From NCBI RefSeq assembly GCF_002096845.1, contig NZ_NCVK01000059.1, positions 1 through 64,000 of the forward strand: a DNA stretch of 64,000 bases, read 5' to 3'. Both the position numbers and the translations under genes were made by a program. The DNA comes from Streptococcus mitis. Its GTDB lineage: Bacteria; Bacillota; Bacilli; Lactobacillales; Streptococcaceae. The notes beneath the pieces were generated by a model. It ran no database searches and had not been told where the DNA came from. It saw only the letters and a list, made by a program, of their open reading frames with translations. This document shows positions 8,489 through 18,412 of the stretch, in pieces. Within the stretch, counting starts at the first letter, position 1. Each line of letters begins with the position of its first letter.

Positions 8489-11023
8489 TTATAGTTTCTG
8501 TTTTAACTCTACTAAGACATTCATAGCCTGCATAGGTGTCATATTGTAAACATCCAGCTTAGACAATTCTGCTAGGATAGGATGCTCTTCCGCCGTATCA
8601 AATAGTGAAATCTGTTCTGTGACAGCACTCGTTTGTCTCATGGGAGCAGGACTTTCTGTTCCTTGACTCTCTAGCTGAGTCAAAATCTTATCCGCCCTTG
8701 CTAAAAGGTCTGCTGGCAAACCAGCAATCTTGGCAACATGGATACCGTAGGATTTATCAGCTGGACCTGGTTCAATCTTGTGAAGGAAGGTGACCTGCCC
8801 ATCCTGCTCCAAAGTTGACACGTGGACATTGACCAAATGTTGTAAACTAGAATCCAGACTAGTCAACTCATGGTAGTGGGTCGCAAAGAGGGTCTTGGCT
8901 CCGATATGCTCATGGATGTATTCGATGATGGACTGAGCAAGAGCCATACCGTCATAAGTTGCAGTTCCACGACCTAACTCATCGAAGAGAATCAAAGAAT
9001 TCTTAGTCGCATGCGAAATGGCATTGTTAGCCTCCATCATCTCCACCATAAAGGTTGATTGACCTGAAACCAAATCATCGGCTGCTCCGATACGGGTAAA
9101 GATTGCATCAAAAATTGGCAAATGGGCACTTTCTGCTGGCACATAAGAACCCAACTGAGCCATAACCGCCGTCATGGCTAATTGACGCATGTAGGTTGAC
9201 TTCCCACTCATGTTGGGCCCTGTAATCAGTTGAATACTGGTATCTTCTGCCATCTGAATCGTATTGGGAATATAGGTCTGAGCCCCCATGACCTTTTCAA
9301 CGACAGCATGGCGCCCTTTCTGGATATCAATTCGCGAACCCTCTCCGAACTCTGGCCGAATCAAATGCTGGGTTTCAGCTACAACCGCCAGACTTTGCAA
9401 GACATCAACGGTCGCAATTCCTTGGGCTAGAACCTGCAAACGCTGGATATACTTGCTGACCTCTTCACGAATACGCATAAAGATTTCGTACTCTAGATTA
9501 GCTGACTTCTCACGCGCCTCAAGCATATCTCCCTCGATACGGGCTAATTCTTCGGTTCCAAAGCGTTCCGAGTTTTTCAGCGTCGCCTTGCGGAAAAAGT
9601 GAGCGGGCACATTTCCCAGTTGCGAATTGGTCACATGGAAATAGTAGCCATCCTTTTTATTGTAGTCAATCTTAAGCGTGCTGATACCAGAATTTTCTCG
9701 CTCCTTAGCCTCAATCTCAGCAATCCAGCTAGTCCCTTCTCTGAGAACGCGACGGTACTTGTCTAAAGTCTCATCAAATCCAGTCCGGATAATACCCCCA
9801 TCTGTAATCACATGAGGAGCTTCAGGAGCAATGGCCGCACTAATCAAGCTCTCCAACTCAGGAATGGCATCTAACTGTGCTATGAGATAGACCAAAGCAG
9901 GCTGCTCCATCCCTTCTAAAATCGTACGAATCCGTGGCACACTAGATAAGGTGGCCGCCAACTGCAAGAGATCCTTGGGATTGGTTTTGCCAAAAGAAAC
10001 CCGACTAGCCAAGCGTTCGATATCATAAACACCCTTGAGACTATCTGTCAAATCACTGCGCTCAAAGAAATGGTCGAGAAAGACCTGCACCACCTCTTGA
10101 CGTTGGACGATTCGCTCCTTATCAATCAAGGGGCGATGAATCCAAGAACGCAAGAGCCGCATTCCCATAGCCGTTTTGGTTTCATCCAAAAGCCAGAAAA
10201 GACTACCTTGCTTCTTGCCTGAACGGGCATTCTCAACCAAATCCAGACTAGCCTTGGTCGCATAATCCATCTGCAAGAAATCTTTGATTTCATAGCGGAT
10301 AACAGGCTTGAGGTGGTTCAATTCCCTCATCTGAGTCCGATGAACATACTGGAGCAGCTTACTAGAGGCTGCTTGCTCCACAGTTGCCAATCGTGAATCC
10401 AGTAAATGAAGGTCTTCAAAGCCTTCTTTTTCATAGGAAAGCACCAGATTCATCTGGCGACTGAGGATTTGTTCTTCTTCCTCAGACAAGTCATAACCCA
10501 ACACCACTTCTCGAGCCTTGAGGTTACGGATTTCCCCACAAACCAGTGTGAAATCCAAAAGACCTGTCACATAAAAGTCACCAGTCACCAGGTCCATATA
10601 AGCTAGACCAAATTGATTGCCATCACGATCTATAGCAACCAAGAAGTTGTTCTGACTGTCTGGCTTACTGCTATCAACCACTGTCCCTGGCGTAATGACC
10701 TGAACAACCTCTCGTTTAACAACCCCAACAGCTTGCTTAGGATCTTCCGTCTGCTCTGCAATGGCTACCTTATAGCCTTGCTCAATCAAGACATCGATAT
10801 ACTGCTGGACAGAATGATAGGGAACACCCGCCATAGGAATCGGATTGTCCGCATTCTTGTTACGACTTGTTAAGGAAATTTCCAGAATCTGCGCAGCATT
10901 GACCGCATCCTCATAAAATAATTCATAAAAATCACCCATCCGAAAGAGCAAAAAAGCATCTGGATATTGCTTTTTAATATCCACATACTGTTGCATGCCG
11001 GGTGATAACTTTTCTGTCGCCAT
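8489..11023 (-). CDS. mutS: DNA mismatch repair ATPase MutS (HexA)
   Basis: 844-aa MutS, which binds mismatches and starts generalized mismatch repair; in transformable streptococci it is called HexA. The N terminus carries the mismatch-binding motif ([10 protein letters not shown], the Phe-x-Glu wedge). The C-terminal ATPase has Walker [11 protein letters not shown] and the DELGRGT segment. The start is the ATG at 11023 (MATEKLSPG) with AAGGAGAG upstream; length equals pneumococcal HexA. argR lies 51 bp upstream on the same strand. Confidence 0.95.
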   Translation of the reverse strand: MATEKLSPGMQQYVDIKKQYPDAFLLFRMGDFYELFYEDAVNAAQILEISLTSRNKNADNPIPMAGVPYHSVQQYIDVLIEQGYKVAIAEQTEDPKQAVGVVKREVVQVITPGTVVDSSKPDSQNNFLVAIDRDGNQFGLAYMDLVTGDFYVTGLLDFTLVCGEIRNLKAREVVLGYDLSEEEEQILSRQMNLVLSYEKEGFEDLHLLDSRLATVEQAASSKLLQYVHRTQMRELNHLKPVIRYEIKDFLQMDYATKASLDLVENARSGKKQGSLFWLLDETKTAMGMRLLRSWIHRPLIDKERIVQRQEVVQVFLDHFFERSDLTDSLKGVYDIERLASRVSFGKTNPKDLLQLAATLSSVPRIRTILEGMEQPALVYLIAQLDAIPELESLISAAIAPEAPHVITDGGIIRTGFDETLDKYRRVLREGTSWIAEIEAKERENSGISTLKIDYNKKDGYYFHVTNSQLGNVPAHFFRKATLKNSERFGTEELARIEGDMLEAREKSANLEYEIFMRIREEVSKYIQRLQVLAQGIATVDVLQSLAVVAETQHLIRPEFGEGSRIDIQKGRHAVVEKVMGAQTYIPNTIQMAEDTSIQLITGPNMSGKSTYMRQLAMTAVMAQLGSYVPAESAHLPIFDAIFTRIGAADDLVSGQSTFMVEMMEANNAISHATKNSLILFDELGRGTATYDGMALAQSIIEYIHEHIGAKTLFATHYHELTSLDSSLQHLVNVHVSTLEQDGQVTFLHKIEPGPADKSYGIHVAKIAGLPADLLARADKILTQLESQGTESPAPMRQTSAVTEQISLFDTAEEHPILAELSKLDVYNMTPMQAMNVLVELKQKL

Positions 11024-11073
11024 TTTCCGTCTCTCCTTGTCAAAAATAAGTCTTGAGAGCAACTCCCAAGACC

Positions 11074-11520
11074 TTACTTATCTTTCATCAAATCTAGCAA
11101 ACGATCTTCCATGAGTTTGGCAACGTGCTGGTCTCGACAAATAACCAATAAGGTATTGGCACCAGCAACTGTTCCTAAAATCCATTCATCCTTGTTTGCA
11201 TCTACAATATTTGCCAAAACAGAGGCTTCTCCCAATTTTGTATGAAGCACCAAGGTAAACTCTGCTCTTGCAACACCTTCTAAATGATGAGACAAAAATT
11301 CAACCAAATCAATCTTTTCTGTCTCATTTGCTAGTACATAATACACCATATCATTTTTCTTGACCTTGGTCAAGCCGATTTCGCGCAAATCACGAGACAG
11401 GGTTGTCTGCGTCACAAAAACATTGTGCGCCTCCAACCGATCTTGAATTTCTTTTTGTGTACTTAATTTCTCCTCAGTAATCATTTTTTTTATTAACTGA
11501 TGACGATCTCTTTTTCTCAT
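11074..11520 (-). CDS. argR: arginine repressor-type regulator ArgR/AhrC
   Basis: 148-aa ArgR-family regulator. It has an N-terminal winged helix (residues 1-70, with [10 protein letters not shown] as recognition region) and a C-terminal oligomerization/arginine-binding domain. Length is typical of hexameric ArgR. It stands divergent from argS. A TGAATATTTATAAC sequence at 11535-11548 in its own upstream region resembles an ARG box, suggesting autoregulation (weak). Confidence 0.9.
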   Translation of the reverse strand: MRKRDRHQLIKKMITEEKLSTQKEIQDRLEAHNVFVTQTTLSRDLREIGLTKVKKNDMVYYVLANETEKIDLVEFLSHHLEGVARAEFTLVLHTKLGEASVLANIVDANKDEWILGTVAGANTLLVICRDQHVAKLMEDRLLDLMKDK

Positions 11521-11534
11521 AAAATCCTCTTATG

Positions 11535-11548
11535 TGAATATTTATAAC
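11535..11548. promoter_or_regulatory. possible ARG box
   Basis: TGAATATTTATAAC resembles the TGNATANNNATNCA pattern of ArgR sites. It lies in the argR-argS divergent region. Confidence 0.3.
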
Positions 11549-11655
11549 TATTTTTATAACTATATTATACCAAAAAAATAGGAGATTTCAAAAATTTTTT
11601 CTTCTTTCTTTAAAATTGTGATAAAATAGTAGAAAAGTCCAAAAAGGAGCTCTTA

Positions 11656-13347
11656 ATGAATACAAAAGAATTGATTGCTAGCGAGTTGGCTAGCATCATT
11701 GATAGCCTGGACCAAGAGGCTATTTTAAATTTACTTGAAACCCCTAAAAATTCAGAAATGGGAGACATCGCTTTCCCTGCTTTTTCTCTTGCAAAAGTCG
11801 AACGTAAAGCGCCACAAATGATTGCGGCTGACCTGGCTGAAAAGATTAACAGTCAAGCCTTTGAAAAGGTTGTTGCAACAGGACCTTACGTTAATTTTTT
11901 CCTTGATAAATCTGCCATTTCTGCTCAAGTATTGCAAGCTGTTATCACTGAAAAAGAACACTATGCTGATCAAAATATTGGTAAACAAGAAAATGTTGTT
12001 ATCGATATGTCTAGTCCCAATATCGCTAAACCATTCTCTATTGGTCACCTGCGCTCAACTGTCATCGGAGATAGCTTATCACATATCTTCCAAAAAATCG
12101 GTTATCAAACGGTCAAGATCAACCATTTGGGAGACTGGGGTAAACAGTTTGGGATGTTGATTGTTGCCTACAAAAAATGGGGCGACGAAGAAGCTGTAAA
12201 AGCTCATCCAATCGATGAACTTCTTAAACTCTATGTCCGCATCAACGCTGAAGCTGAAAATGACCCTAGCTTGGATGAAGAAGCACGCGAATGGTTCCGT
12301 AAGCTTGAAAATGGCGACGAGGAAGCTCTCGCTCTTTGGCAATGGTTCCGTGATGAAAGTTTGGTGGAATTTAACCGCCTTTACAATGAATTGCAAGTCG
12401 AATTTGACAGCTACAACGGAGAAGCCTTCTACAACGATAAGATGGATGCAGTTGTAGACATTCTTTCTGAAAAAGGACTACTTGTTGAATCAGAAGGTGC
12501 CCAAGTTGTGAATCTTGAGAAATATGGAATTGAACATCCAGCCCTTATCAAAAAATCTGATGGTGCAACTCTCTACATCACACGTGACTTGGCTGCAGCC
12601 CTTTACCGTAAAAACGAATACCAATTTGCTAAATCTATCTACGTTGTTGGTCAAGAACAATCTGCCCACTTTAAACAGCTCAAAGCTGTCTTGAAAGAAA
12701 TGGGCTACGACTGGAGTGACGACATTACCCACGTTCCTTTTGGTTTGGTTACAAAAGAAGGGAAAAAACTCTCTACGCGTAAAGGGAATGTCATCTTACT
12801 AGAACCTACAGTTGCAGAGGCTGTTAGTCGTGCCAAAGCCCAAATCGAAGCTAAAAATCCTGAACTTGAAAACAAAGATCAAGTAGCGCATGCTGTTGGG
12901 GTTGGAGCCATTAAATTCTATGACCTCAAAACTGACCGTACAAATGGATACGACTTCGACCTAGAAGCTATGGTATCCTTCGAGGGGGAAACTGGACCTT
13001 ACGTTCAATATGCCTATGCTCGTATCCAATCTATCTTACGCAAAGCGGATTTCAAACCAGAAACAGCTGGCAACTATAGCTTGAATGATGCTGAAAGCTG
13101 GGAAATCATCAAACTCATCCAAGACTTCCCACGTATTATCAACCGTGCAGCGGATAACTTTGAACCTTCTATCATTGCTAAATTTGCAATTAGTCTGGCT
13201 CAAGCCTTCAACAAGTACTATGCACATACACGTATCCTAGACGAAAATCCAGAACGCGACAGCCGTCTAGCCCTCAGCTACGCAACCGCAGTCGTTCTCA
13301 AAGAAGCCCTTCGCTTGCTTGGAGTAGAAGCACCAGAGAAGATGTAA
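11656..13347 (+). CDS. argS: arginyl-tRNA synthetase
   Basis: 563-aa class I synthetase charging tRNA-Arg. It has an N-terminal Add-1 domain, the catalytic motif [12 protein letters not shown] (HIGH type) near residue 130, and a C-terminal anticodon-binding domain ending in LGVEAPEKM. Ribosome site AAGGAG. Upstream TGTGATAAAAT is a TG-extended -10. It is divergent from argR, as in pneumococci. Confidence 0.95.
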   Translation: MNTKELIASELASIIDSLDQEAILNLLETPKNSEMGDIAFPAFSLAKVERKAPQMIAADLAEKINSQAFEKVVATGPYVNFFLDKSAISAQVLQAVITEKEHYADQNIGKQENVVIDMSSPNIAKPFSIGHLRSTVIGDSLSHIFQKIGYQTVKINHLGDWGKQFGMLIVAYKKWGDEEAVKAHPIDELLKLYVRINAEAENDPSLDEEAREWFRKLENGDEEALALWQWFRDESLVEFNRLYNELQVEFDSYNGEAFYNDKMDAVVDILSEKGLLVESEGAQVVNLEKYGIEHPALIKKSDGATLYITRDLAAALYRKNEYQFAKSIYVVGQEQSAHFKQLKAVLKEMGYDWSDDITHVPFGLVTKEGKKLSTRKGNVILLEPTVAEAVSRAKAQIEAKNPELENKDQVAHAVGVGAIKFYDLKTDRTNGYDFDLEAMVSFEGETGPYVQYAYARIQSILRKADFKPETAGNYSLNDAESWEIIKLIQDFPRIINRAADNFEPSIIAKFAISLAQAFNKYYAHTRILDENPERDSRLALSYATAVVLKEALRLLGVEAPEKM

Positions 13348-13355
13348 ATCGTTAC

Positions 13356-13740
13356 AAGAGACTGGAACTAAAGTTCCTAGTCTCTTGACGGCAATCGCTA
13401 TATGGCGAATTGCCTAAACGCTTCACTAATTCACCTAACCAAATAATATCGATTTGGTTAGGCTCATGTCGTAATATTTTAAATTACTTGATTGCAAAGC
13501 AATCTAAGTAACTAACGCCAAATCCTATCAGGGATTTGGCTAGGCGCTTCACTAGTCATGACCCCTAAATATAATCGATTTAGGGCCATGACGTCGTAAT
13601 TAGAGATACTTGTCTAATCGCTTCACTAATTCACCTAACCAAATAATATCGATTTGGTTAGGCTCATGTCGTAATCTTTTAATTACTTGATTGTAAAGCA
13701 ATCTAAGTAACTAACACTAAATCCTATACGGACTTTGGTT
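13356..13740. repeat. modular hairpin repeat block downstream of argS
   Basis: This non-coding stretch is almost entirely palindromes. A hairpin follows argS (13356-13386), then GGCAAT/ATTGCC (13390-13414). Three modules beginning CGCTTCACTA (13419, 13545, 13619) each carry a long hairpin and end with GTCGTAAT. Modules 1 and 3 are exactly 200 bp apart and nearly identical over about 95 bp, including a second hairpin around GATTGC/GCAATC. Module 2 has different stem bases but the same flanks. A separate hairpin GCCAAATCC/GGATTTGGC lies at 13517-13540. It does not match BOX or RUP as I know them. Confidence 0.8.
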
Positions 13741-13849
13741 TAGAGGTCTATCAAAAATCTTATCAAGTTTTGCTGACTTGTTCTGCTATTTTAGGTCCAC
13801 TAAATCGATTTATTCACTACTACTTCTTTATCATACAGGGAGATATTCT

Positions 13850-14095
13850 ATGAGCCAATATGCTTATATCCTCGTTGTGATTAGCTTGGTTTTCCTTTTT
13901 CTGCTCAATAAGTACGAGAAGGAGAGACTGCAAAGGCTCTACCAAGAACAACTTTTAAAGGATGAAACATTTAGGGCTGGCATCAAAGAAAAAATTCACA
14001 CAACTGAAAATATCAACGATGTCATTGCTTACATCAATAAAACTTATCATCTGGGAATGTTGCTATCAAAAGACATTACAGATCAATTGAAATAA
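13850..14095 (+). CDS. small membrane-anchored protein of unknown function
   Basis: 81 aa from the ATG at 13850 (MSQYAYILV, ribosome site AGGGAGA). One N-terminal transmembrane helix (about residues 5-22) is followed by a charged helical stretch and a soluble tail, ending in a segment (DVIAYINKTYHLGM) reminiscent of the C-terminal fold of ribosomal protein L7/L12-like domains. I do not recognise a function. The frame is open upstream to 13778, but that part has no ribosome site. Confidence 0.65.
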   Translation: MSQYAYILVVISLVFLFLLNKYEKERLQRLYQEQLLKDETFRAGIKEKIHTTENINDVIAYINKTYHLGMLLSKDITDQLK

Positions 14096-14121
14096 ACCTA
14101 GCTATTCTTTAAGGAATATCA

Positions 14122-14161
14122 AAACCGAGACTAAGTGTTTAATTACTTAGCCTCGGTTTTT
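14122..14161 (+). terminator. terminator after the small membrane protein
   Basis: Long stem AAACCGAG..ACTAAGT with ACTTAG..CTCGGTTT followed by a T-run. Confidence 0.8.
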
Positions 14162-14263
14162 GTGTATTTTTCAAGTAACAAAGCAACCACTCCCCAGTAA
14201 TGCAAGTGCAAAATCCCCTAGAATGTGATAAAATAAAAAGAGAACTCTATCAAGGAGGAAAAC

Positions 14264-15280
14264 ATGGAAAAACAAACCGTCGCCGTCTTGGGGCCTGGTT
14301 CTTGGGGAACTGCCCTTTCACAAGTCTTAAATGACAATGGACACGAGGTACGTATTTGGGGAAACATTCCCGAACAAATCAATGAAATTAATACACACCA
14401 TACTAATACACACTACTTTAAAGATGTCTTTCTAGATGACAAAATCATTGCCTACACTGACTTAGCAGAGACACTGAAAGATGTGGATGCGATTTTGTTT
14501 GTTGTCCCAACAAAAGTGACACGACTTGTTGCCCAACAAGTTGCAAAAACCTTGGACCATAAGGCTATTATCATGCACGCATCAAAGGGATTAGAACCTG
14601 ATAGCCATAAACGATTATCAACCATCCTTGAAGAAGAAATTCCTGAACATCTCCGCAGTGATATCGTCGTTGTCTCAGGGCCTAGCCATGCAGAAGAGAC
14701 CATTGTACGTGACCTGACTTTAATCACTGCTGCTTCTAAAGATTTACAAACAGCTCAATACGTTCAAGAACTCTTTAGTAATCACTACTTTCGACTTTAT
14801 ACCAATACGGATGTTATAGGGGTCGAAACCGCTGGCGCTCTTAAAAACATTATTGCTGTCGGTGCTGGAGCTTTACATGGTCTGGGATTTGGTGACAATG
14901 CTAAGGCAGCCATCATCGCTCGAGGCCTGGCAGAAATTACCCGCCTAGGAGTAGCACTCGGTGCCAGTCCACTGACCTATAGTGGCTTATCTGGTGTAGG
15001 AGACTTGATCGTAACGGGAACTTCCATCCACTCTCGTAACTGGAGAGCTGGAGATGCTCTTGGTCGTGGAGAATCCCTAGCTGATATCGAAGCCAATATG
15101 GGCATGGTAATCGAAGGAATCTCAACGACTCGAGCAGCCTATGAACTAGCGCAAGAACTTGGAGTCTATATGCCCATTACACAGGCCATTTACCAAGTTA
15201 TCTACCACGGAACCAATATTAAAGATGCCATTTACGACATCATGAACAATGAATTTAAAGCAGAAAATGAGTGGTCTTAA
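14264..15280 (+). CDS. gpsA: NAD(P)H-dependent glycerol-3-phosphate dehydrogenase
   Basis: 338-aa GpsA, reducing dihydroxyacetone phosphate to sn-glycerol-3-phosphate for phospholipid and lipoteichoic acid synthesis. The Rossmann motif GPGSWGTAL is at residues 10-18, and the substrate-site segments are SKGLEPD and [17 protein letters not shown] precedes the start and TGTGATAAAAT gives an extended -10. galU starts 21 bp downstream, so they are likely co-transcribed. Confidence 0.95.
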   Translation: MEKQTVAVLGPGSWGTALSQVLNDNGHEVRIWGNIPEQINEINTHHTNTHYFKDVFLDDKIIAYTDLAETLKDVDAILFVVPTKVTRLVAQQVAKTLDHKAIIMHASKGLEPDSHKRLSTILEEEIPEHLRSDIVVVSGPSHAEETIVRDLTLITAASKDLQTAQYVQELFSNHYFRLYTNTDVIGVETAGALKNIIAVGAGALHGLGFGDNAKAAIIARGLAEITRLGVALGASPLTYSGLSGVGDLIVTGTSIHSRNWRAGDALGRGESLADIEANMGMVIEGISTTRAAYELAQELGVYMPITQAIYQVIYHGTNIKDAIYDIMNNEFKAENEWS

Positions 15281-15301
15281 CCCTCTAAAGAAAGGATTCT
15301 T

Positions 15302-16201
15302 ATGACATCAAAAGTTAGAAAGGCAGTCATCCCTGCCGCTGGGCTTGGAACTCGATTTTTACCAGCAACCAAGGCCCTTGCTAAAGAAATGTTGCCAATT
15401 GTAGACAAACCAACTATCCAGTTTATCGTGGAAGAGGCTCTCAAATCAGGTATTGAAGATATTCTAGTTGTCACTGGTAAATCAAAACGTTCTATTGAGG
15501 ACCACTTTGACTCAAACTTTGAGCTTGAATACAATCTTAAGGAAAAAGGCAAAACGGATTTGTTAAAATTGGTAGATGAAGCAACTGGTATGCGCCTCCA
15601 TTTCATTCGCCAAACTCACCCTCGTGGTCTTGGCGATGCTGTCTTACAAGCCAAAGCTTTTGTTGGGAATGAGCCCTTCGTTGTTATGCTAGGTGATGAC
15701 CTTATGGACATCACTAACGAAAAAGCTATCCCATTGACGAAACAACTAATGAATGACTATGAGAAAACTCATGCATCAACAATTGCCGTAATGCACGTAC
15801 CACATGAAGACGTTTCATCATATGGAGTCATTTCTCCTCAAGGTGAGGGAATCAATGGACTCTATAGTGTCGAAACTTTCGTTGAAAAACCAGCTCCAGA
15901 GGAGGCTCCAAGTGAGCTAGCTATTATCGGCCGCTATCTTCTCACGCCTGAGATTTTTGATATCTTAGAAAATCAAACTCCAGGTGCTGGAAATGAAATT
16001 CAACTTACCGATGCAATCGATACTCTCAATAAAACACAACGTGTTTTCGCTCGCGAATTTACAGGAGCTCGTTACGACGTTGGGGATAAGTTTGGCTTTA
16101 TGAAAACATCTATTGACTACGCCCTCAAGCACCCACAAGTCAAAGATGACTTGAAAGATTACCTCATCCAGCTTGGAAAAGAATTGGCTGAGAAGGAATA
16201 G
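15302..16201 (+). CDS. galU: UTP-glucose-1-phosphate uridylyltransferase
   Basis: 299-aa nucleotidyltransferase making UDP-glucose for capsule, glycolipid and galactose metabolism. The nucleotide motif [17 protein letters not shown] is at residues 15-31. Length matches streptococcal GalU. Ribosome site AAAGGA; follows gpsA in the same operon, as in pneumococci. Confidence 0.95.
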   Translation: MTSKVRKAVIPAAGLGTRFLPATKALAKEMLPIVDKPTIQFIVEEALKSGIEDILVVTGKSKRSIEDHFDSNFELEYNLKEKGKTDLLKLVDEATGMRLHFIRQTHPRGLGDAVLQAKAFVGNEPFVVMLGDDLMDITNEKAIPLTKQLMNDYEKTHASTIAVMHVPHEDVSSYGVISPQGEGINGLYSVETFVEKPAPEEAPSELAIIGRYLLTPEIFDILENQTPGAGNEIQLTDAIDTLNKTQRVFAREFTGARYDVGDKFGFMKTSIDYALKHPQVKDDLKDYLIQLGKELAEKE

Positions 16202-16220
16202 AATTAGTTTCCAGATAATA

Positions 16221-16258
16221 AATTAAGTCTCCAGCAAGTTGACTCTGGAGACTTAATT
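16221..16258 (+). terminator. gpsA-galU terminator
   Basis: Perfect 14-bp stem AATTAAGTCTCCAG/CTGGAGACTTAATT with a 10-nt loop, 20 bp after galU. Confidence 0.8.
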
Positions 16259-16341
16259 ATTTTACAAATTTACATACAATTTAAAGATTTATTTGATATG
16301 TCTCTAAATCTACCAACTCAACCTCGGTCCTTAATGACAGA

Positions 16342-16872
16342 TTACAGATTTTCAATCAAAAATCGATTTGAAGTTTTAATGATATTTGCTATTTTGGGGA
16401 CGTCTAAATCATCTGTATACAGAAAATGTTTTTCCTTCTCCTTATTTTTAGCTAGAAACTCACTTCTTGCTTGTATTGATAAGTTGCCCACTCTTTTCAT
16501 TTCTTTTCGAGAACCATCCCTATCTTTCAAGGTTTTTTCTTCGGCCATTAAGACACAATATTTTAGACCAATTTGTTTTTCTTTTAAGAAGGTTGCAATT
16601 TTCTTTAGTTGCTCTTCAAAAATGACATATTCTATCACAACGGTAATGCCTCGGTCGATGAAATTATTGATCAGACTGATAATATTATCCCAAAATAAAT
16701 CCATGTAATAACCATCATCTTCCCAAGGAGCCACGAGTCCTCCTTTAATCATTAAATAAATCATGTCGCCTTCAATTACTGCACTTTTCTTAAAAGAATA
16801 GGCCAACTCCTTACTGACTGTGCTTTTCCCAACGCCTGGAGGGCCTGAAATAATGTAAACACAATTTTCCAA
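16342..16872 (-). CDS. orphan P-loop kinase-like ATPase
   Basis: 176-aa single-domain P-loop protein with Walker A GPPGVGKST at residues 10-18. It belongs to the loose group of small AAA/shikimate-kinase-like and Zeta/chloramphenicol-phosphotransferase-like enzymes, which phosphorylate small molecules. A DRDGSRKEMKR stretch could be the basic lid. No neighbour suggests a substrate, and it lies opposite to galU. It may be an accessory gene, since its codon use is more AT-rich than that of its neighbours. Confidence 0.6.
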   Translation of the reverse strand: MENCVYIISGPPGVGKSTVSKELAYSFKKSAVIEGDMIYLMIKGGLVAPWEDDGYYMDLFWDNIISLINNFIDRGITVVIEYVIFEEQLKKIATFLKEKQIGLKYCVLMAEEKTLKDRDGSRKEMKRVGNLSIQARSEFLAKNKEKEKHFLYTDDLDVPKIANIIKTSNRFLIENL

Positions 16873-17035
16873 CTTTATACCTCTTTTATTCTAATGATTC
16901 TTCAATCAATTTCTAATATTATAACATTTTCTATTTTTAAAATATATAATAAGACTGATACAACACTATATTCTAAAAACTTAATACAAAAGAAATAAAA
17001 AGCACACCATTCTCAATTTTCTGCAAAAAACCTTA

Positions 17036-17063
17036 TTTACAAATGACTTCTTCGCGATAGAAT
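17036..17063 (+). promoter_or_regulatory. promoter of the solitary CRISPR-repeat transcript
   Basis: -35 TTTACA (17036-17041), 16-bp spacer, -10 TAGAAT (17058-17063). The expected start is at about 17069-17071, a few bases before the spacer-length segment that precedes the repeat. Confidence 0.5.
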
Positions 17064-17103
17064 GGGCGCTCACTTTCTCAAATCATCTACACACAACGAC
17101 TTA

Positions 17104-17139
17104 TTTTTAGAGCTGTGTTGTTTCGAATGGTTCCAAAAC
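17104..17139 (+). CRISPR. solitary type II-A CRISPR repeat (possible stand-alone crRNA gene)
   Basis: A 36-nt sequence containing TTTTAGAGCTGTGTTG, TTTCGAATGG and TTCCAAAAC equals, from memory, the S. thermophilus CRISPR3 (type II-A, Cas9) repeat at 35 of 36 positions; only the first base differs (T for G). No second repeat lies 30 nt on either side, and no cas gene or tracrRNA is in the window. The upstream 30 nt (17074-17103) is spacer-sized. A promoter ends just before it and a terminator follows at 17145-17175, so a transcript of about 105 nt would have the layout guide-repeat-terminator. It is either an eroded array end or an independently expressed crRNA. Confidence 0.85.
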
Positions 17140-17144
17140 ACATT

Positions 17145-17175
17145 AAAAGCTACTCATTTTTTAAGTAGCTTTTTT
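17145..17175 (+). terminator. terminator after the CRISPR repeat
   Basis: 10-bp stem AAAAGCTACT/AGTAGCTTTT (17145-17154, 17164-17173) followed by a T-run. It begins 6 nt after the CRISPR repeat. Confidence 0.8.
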
Positions 17176-17200
17176 CTTATTCAAGTTTACATATTAGTCG

Positions 17201-17878
17201 TCAAAACCCCATTCCCTTGTAGAAAAGCAAAACTGCGAGTCCTACGAACAACACTAACGCTACCAGTCTCTGACTAGCGCTATACATCCGTCTTTCGCCT
17301 CGAACTGGAAAGATAACTGCTAGAAATGCGCCACCAACTGCTCCACCGATATGACCTGCTAGGCTGATTCCTGGAATCAGAACACTTCCAATAATGTTAA
17401 CCACAAAAAGTGTCAGATAAGATTGCCCCAACTGCTGGATATAAGGATTACGCGTAGCATAGCGAAGAACAATAATCGCAGCAAATAGCCCATAGAGAGA
17501 AGTAGAAGCTCCTGCTGCTAAGGATTTGGGACTAAACTCAAAAACAAAGAGATTGCCCATCATTCCTGATAAGAGATAGAGAAAGAAAAACTGCTTAGAA
17601 CCGAAAATCTCCTCTACCTGCCTTCCAAGATAATAAAGCGAAAGCATATTGACAATGAAATGCTCCCACCCAATATGGACAAAAATGGCAGAGAAGAGAC
17701 GCCAAACCTGCTCAGGAAAGAGGCGAATGGCAGGCCCGTACATGGCTCCAAATCGAAATAGGGTATCTGCCCTATCAAAGTTTCCACCTGTAGTCACCAA
17801 CATTAGTAGAAATACCAAGGCCGTCACTAAGAGGAAAAAACTCGTCACAGGGTAACGTCTATCAAAGATTTCCTTCAT
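17201..17878 (-). CDS. rhomboid family intramembrane serine protease
   Basis: About 225-aa rhomboid protease with six to seven predicted helices. The catalytic serine lies in LAAGASTSLYG (around residue 126) and the catalytic histidine in SLAGHIGGAVGG. It cleaves transmembrane substrates inside the bilayer; streptococcal substrates are unknown. The start codon overlaps the end of the upstream cyclo-ligase gene, showing translational coupling. Two adjacent ATGs (17881, 17878) are both possible starts. Last gene of the dapH operon. Confidence 0.85.
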   Translation of the reverse strand: MKEIFDRRYPVTSFFLLVTALVFLLMLVTTGGNFDRADTLFRFGAMYGPAIRLFPEQVWRLFSAIFVHIGWEHFIVNMLSLYYLGRQVEEIFGSKQFFFLYLLSGMMGNLFVFEFSPKSLAAGASTSLYGLFAAIIVLRYATRNPYIQQLGQSYLTLFVVNIIGSVLIPGISLAGHIGGAVGGAFLAVIFPVRGERRMYSASQRLVALVLFVGLAVLLFYKGMGF

Positions 17879-18401
17879 CAATCAGAACCTCCTCAACAGG
17901 AATATCATGATTTTCAGGGATAAAGTCCTGAATTTGACAAGGATAAACCGGACTCAAAGTATGACCAGTAAAATGTTTCAGATAGCGGTCATAATAGCCT
18001 CCGCCATAGCCAATCCGGTAGCCTTCCATTGTAAAAGCCAGCCCTGGAACATGAATCAAATCAATCTGAGATGCATCCACCACTTCCAAATCTCCCTGTG
18101 GTTCCAGTAAGCCAAAGGAAGTTTTGACCAGTTGTTGCGAATCATAGACCACAAAGTCCATGCGCCCCTTGGGATAGGTTTTGGGTATCAGAACCTTTTT
18201 GTCGTCCTTCAGCGCCTGCTCAATCAGTTCATGCGTTTGAAACTCATGAGGAAAAGAGAGATAGGTTGCGATGATTTTAGCTTCTTGGTAAAAGGGGTGT
18301 TGTAAAAGTCGTTCGGTTAAAGCTAGATCCATAGTAACTTTTTGAGTTCGAGGGATAGCCTTCATTTCTTGCAAGACTTGCTTGCGTAATTCCGATTTCA
18401 T
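17862..18401 (-). CDS. 5-formyltetrahydrofolate cyclo-ligase
   Basis: 179-aa ATP-dependent enzyme converting 5-formyl-THF to 5,10-methenyl-THF, recycling an inhibitory folate. Typical motif GYRIGYGGGYYDRYL near residue 130, plus the N-terminal KSELRKQVL substrate helix. The ATG at 18401 has GAGG upstream; an in-frame TTG two codons earlier is less likely. Its end overlaps the rhomboid gene and its start is 11 bp after the M20 peptidase stop. Confidence 0.9.
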   Translation of the reverse strand: MKSELRKQVLQEMKAIPRTQKVTMDLALTERLLQHPFYQEAKIIATYLSFPHEFQTHELIEQALKDDKKVLIPKTYPKGRMDFVVYDSQQLVKTSFGLLEPQGDLEVVDASQIDLIHVPGLAFTMEGYRIGYGGGYYDRYLKHFTGHTLSPVYPCQIQDFIPENHDIPVEEVLIDEGNL

Positions 18402-18412
18402 AGCCAATTCCT

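Noticed and set aside
17038-17073. Possible second, degenerate CRISPR repeat upstream of the guide
   Set aside because: Only GAATGG and a few scattered bases match, and the GAATGG is out of register by one base; it coincides with the promoter instead.
17062-17277. 71-codon plus-strand ORF over the CRISPR repeat
   Set aside because: It runs through the repeat, the terminator and the end of the rhomboid gene, has no ribosome site, and has no protein-like composition.
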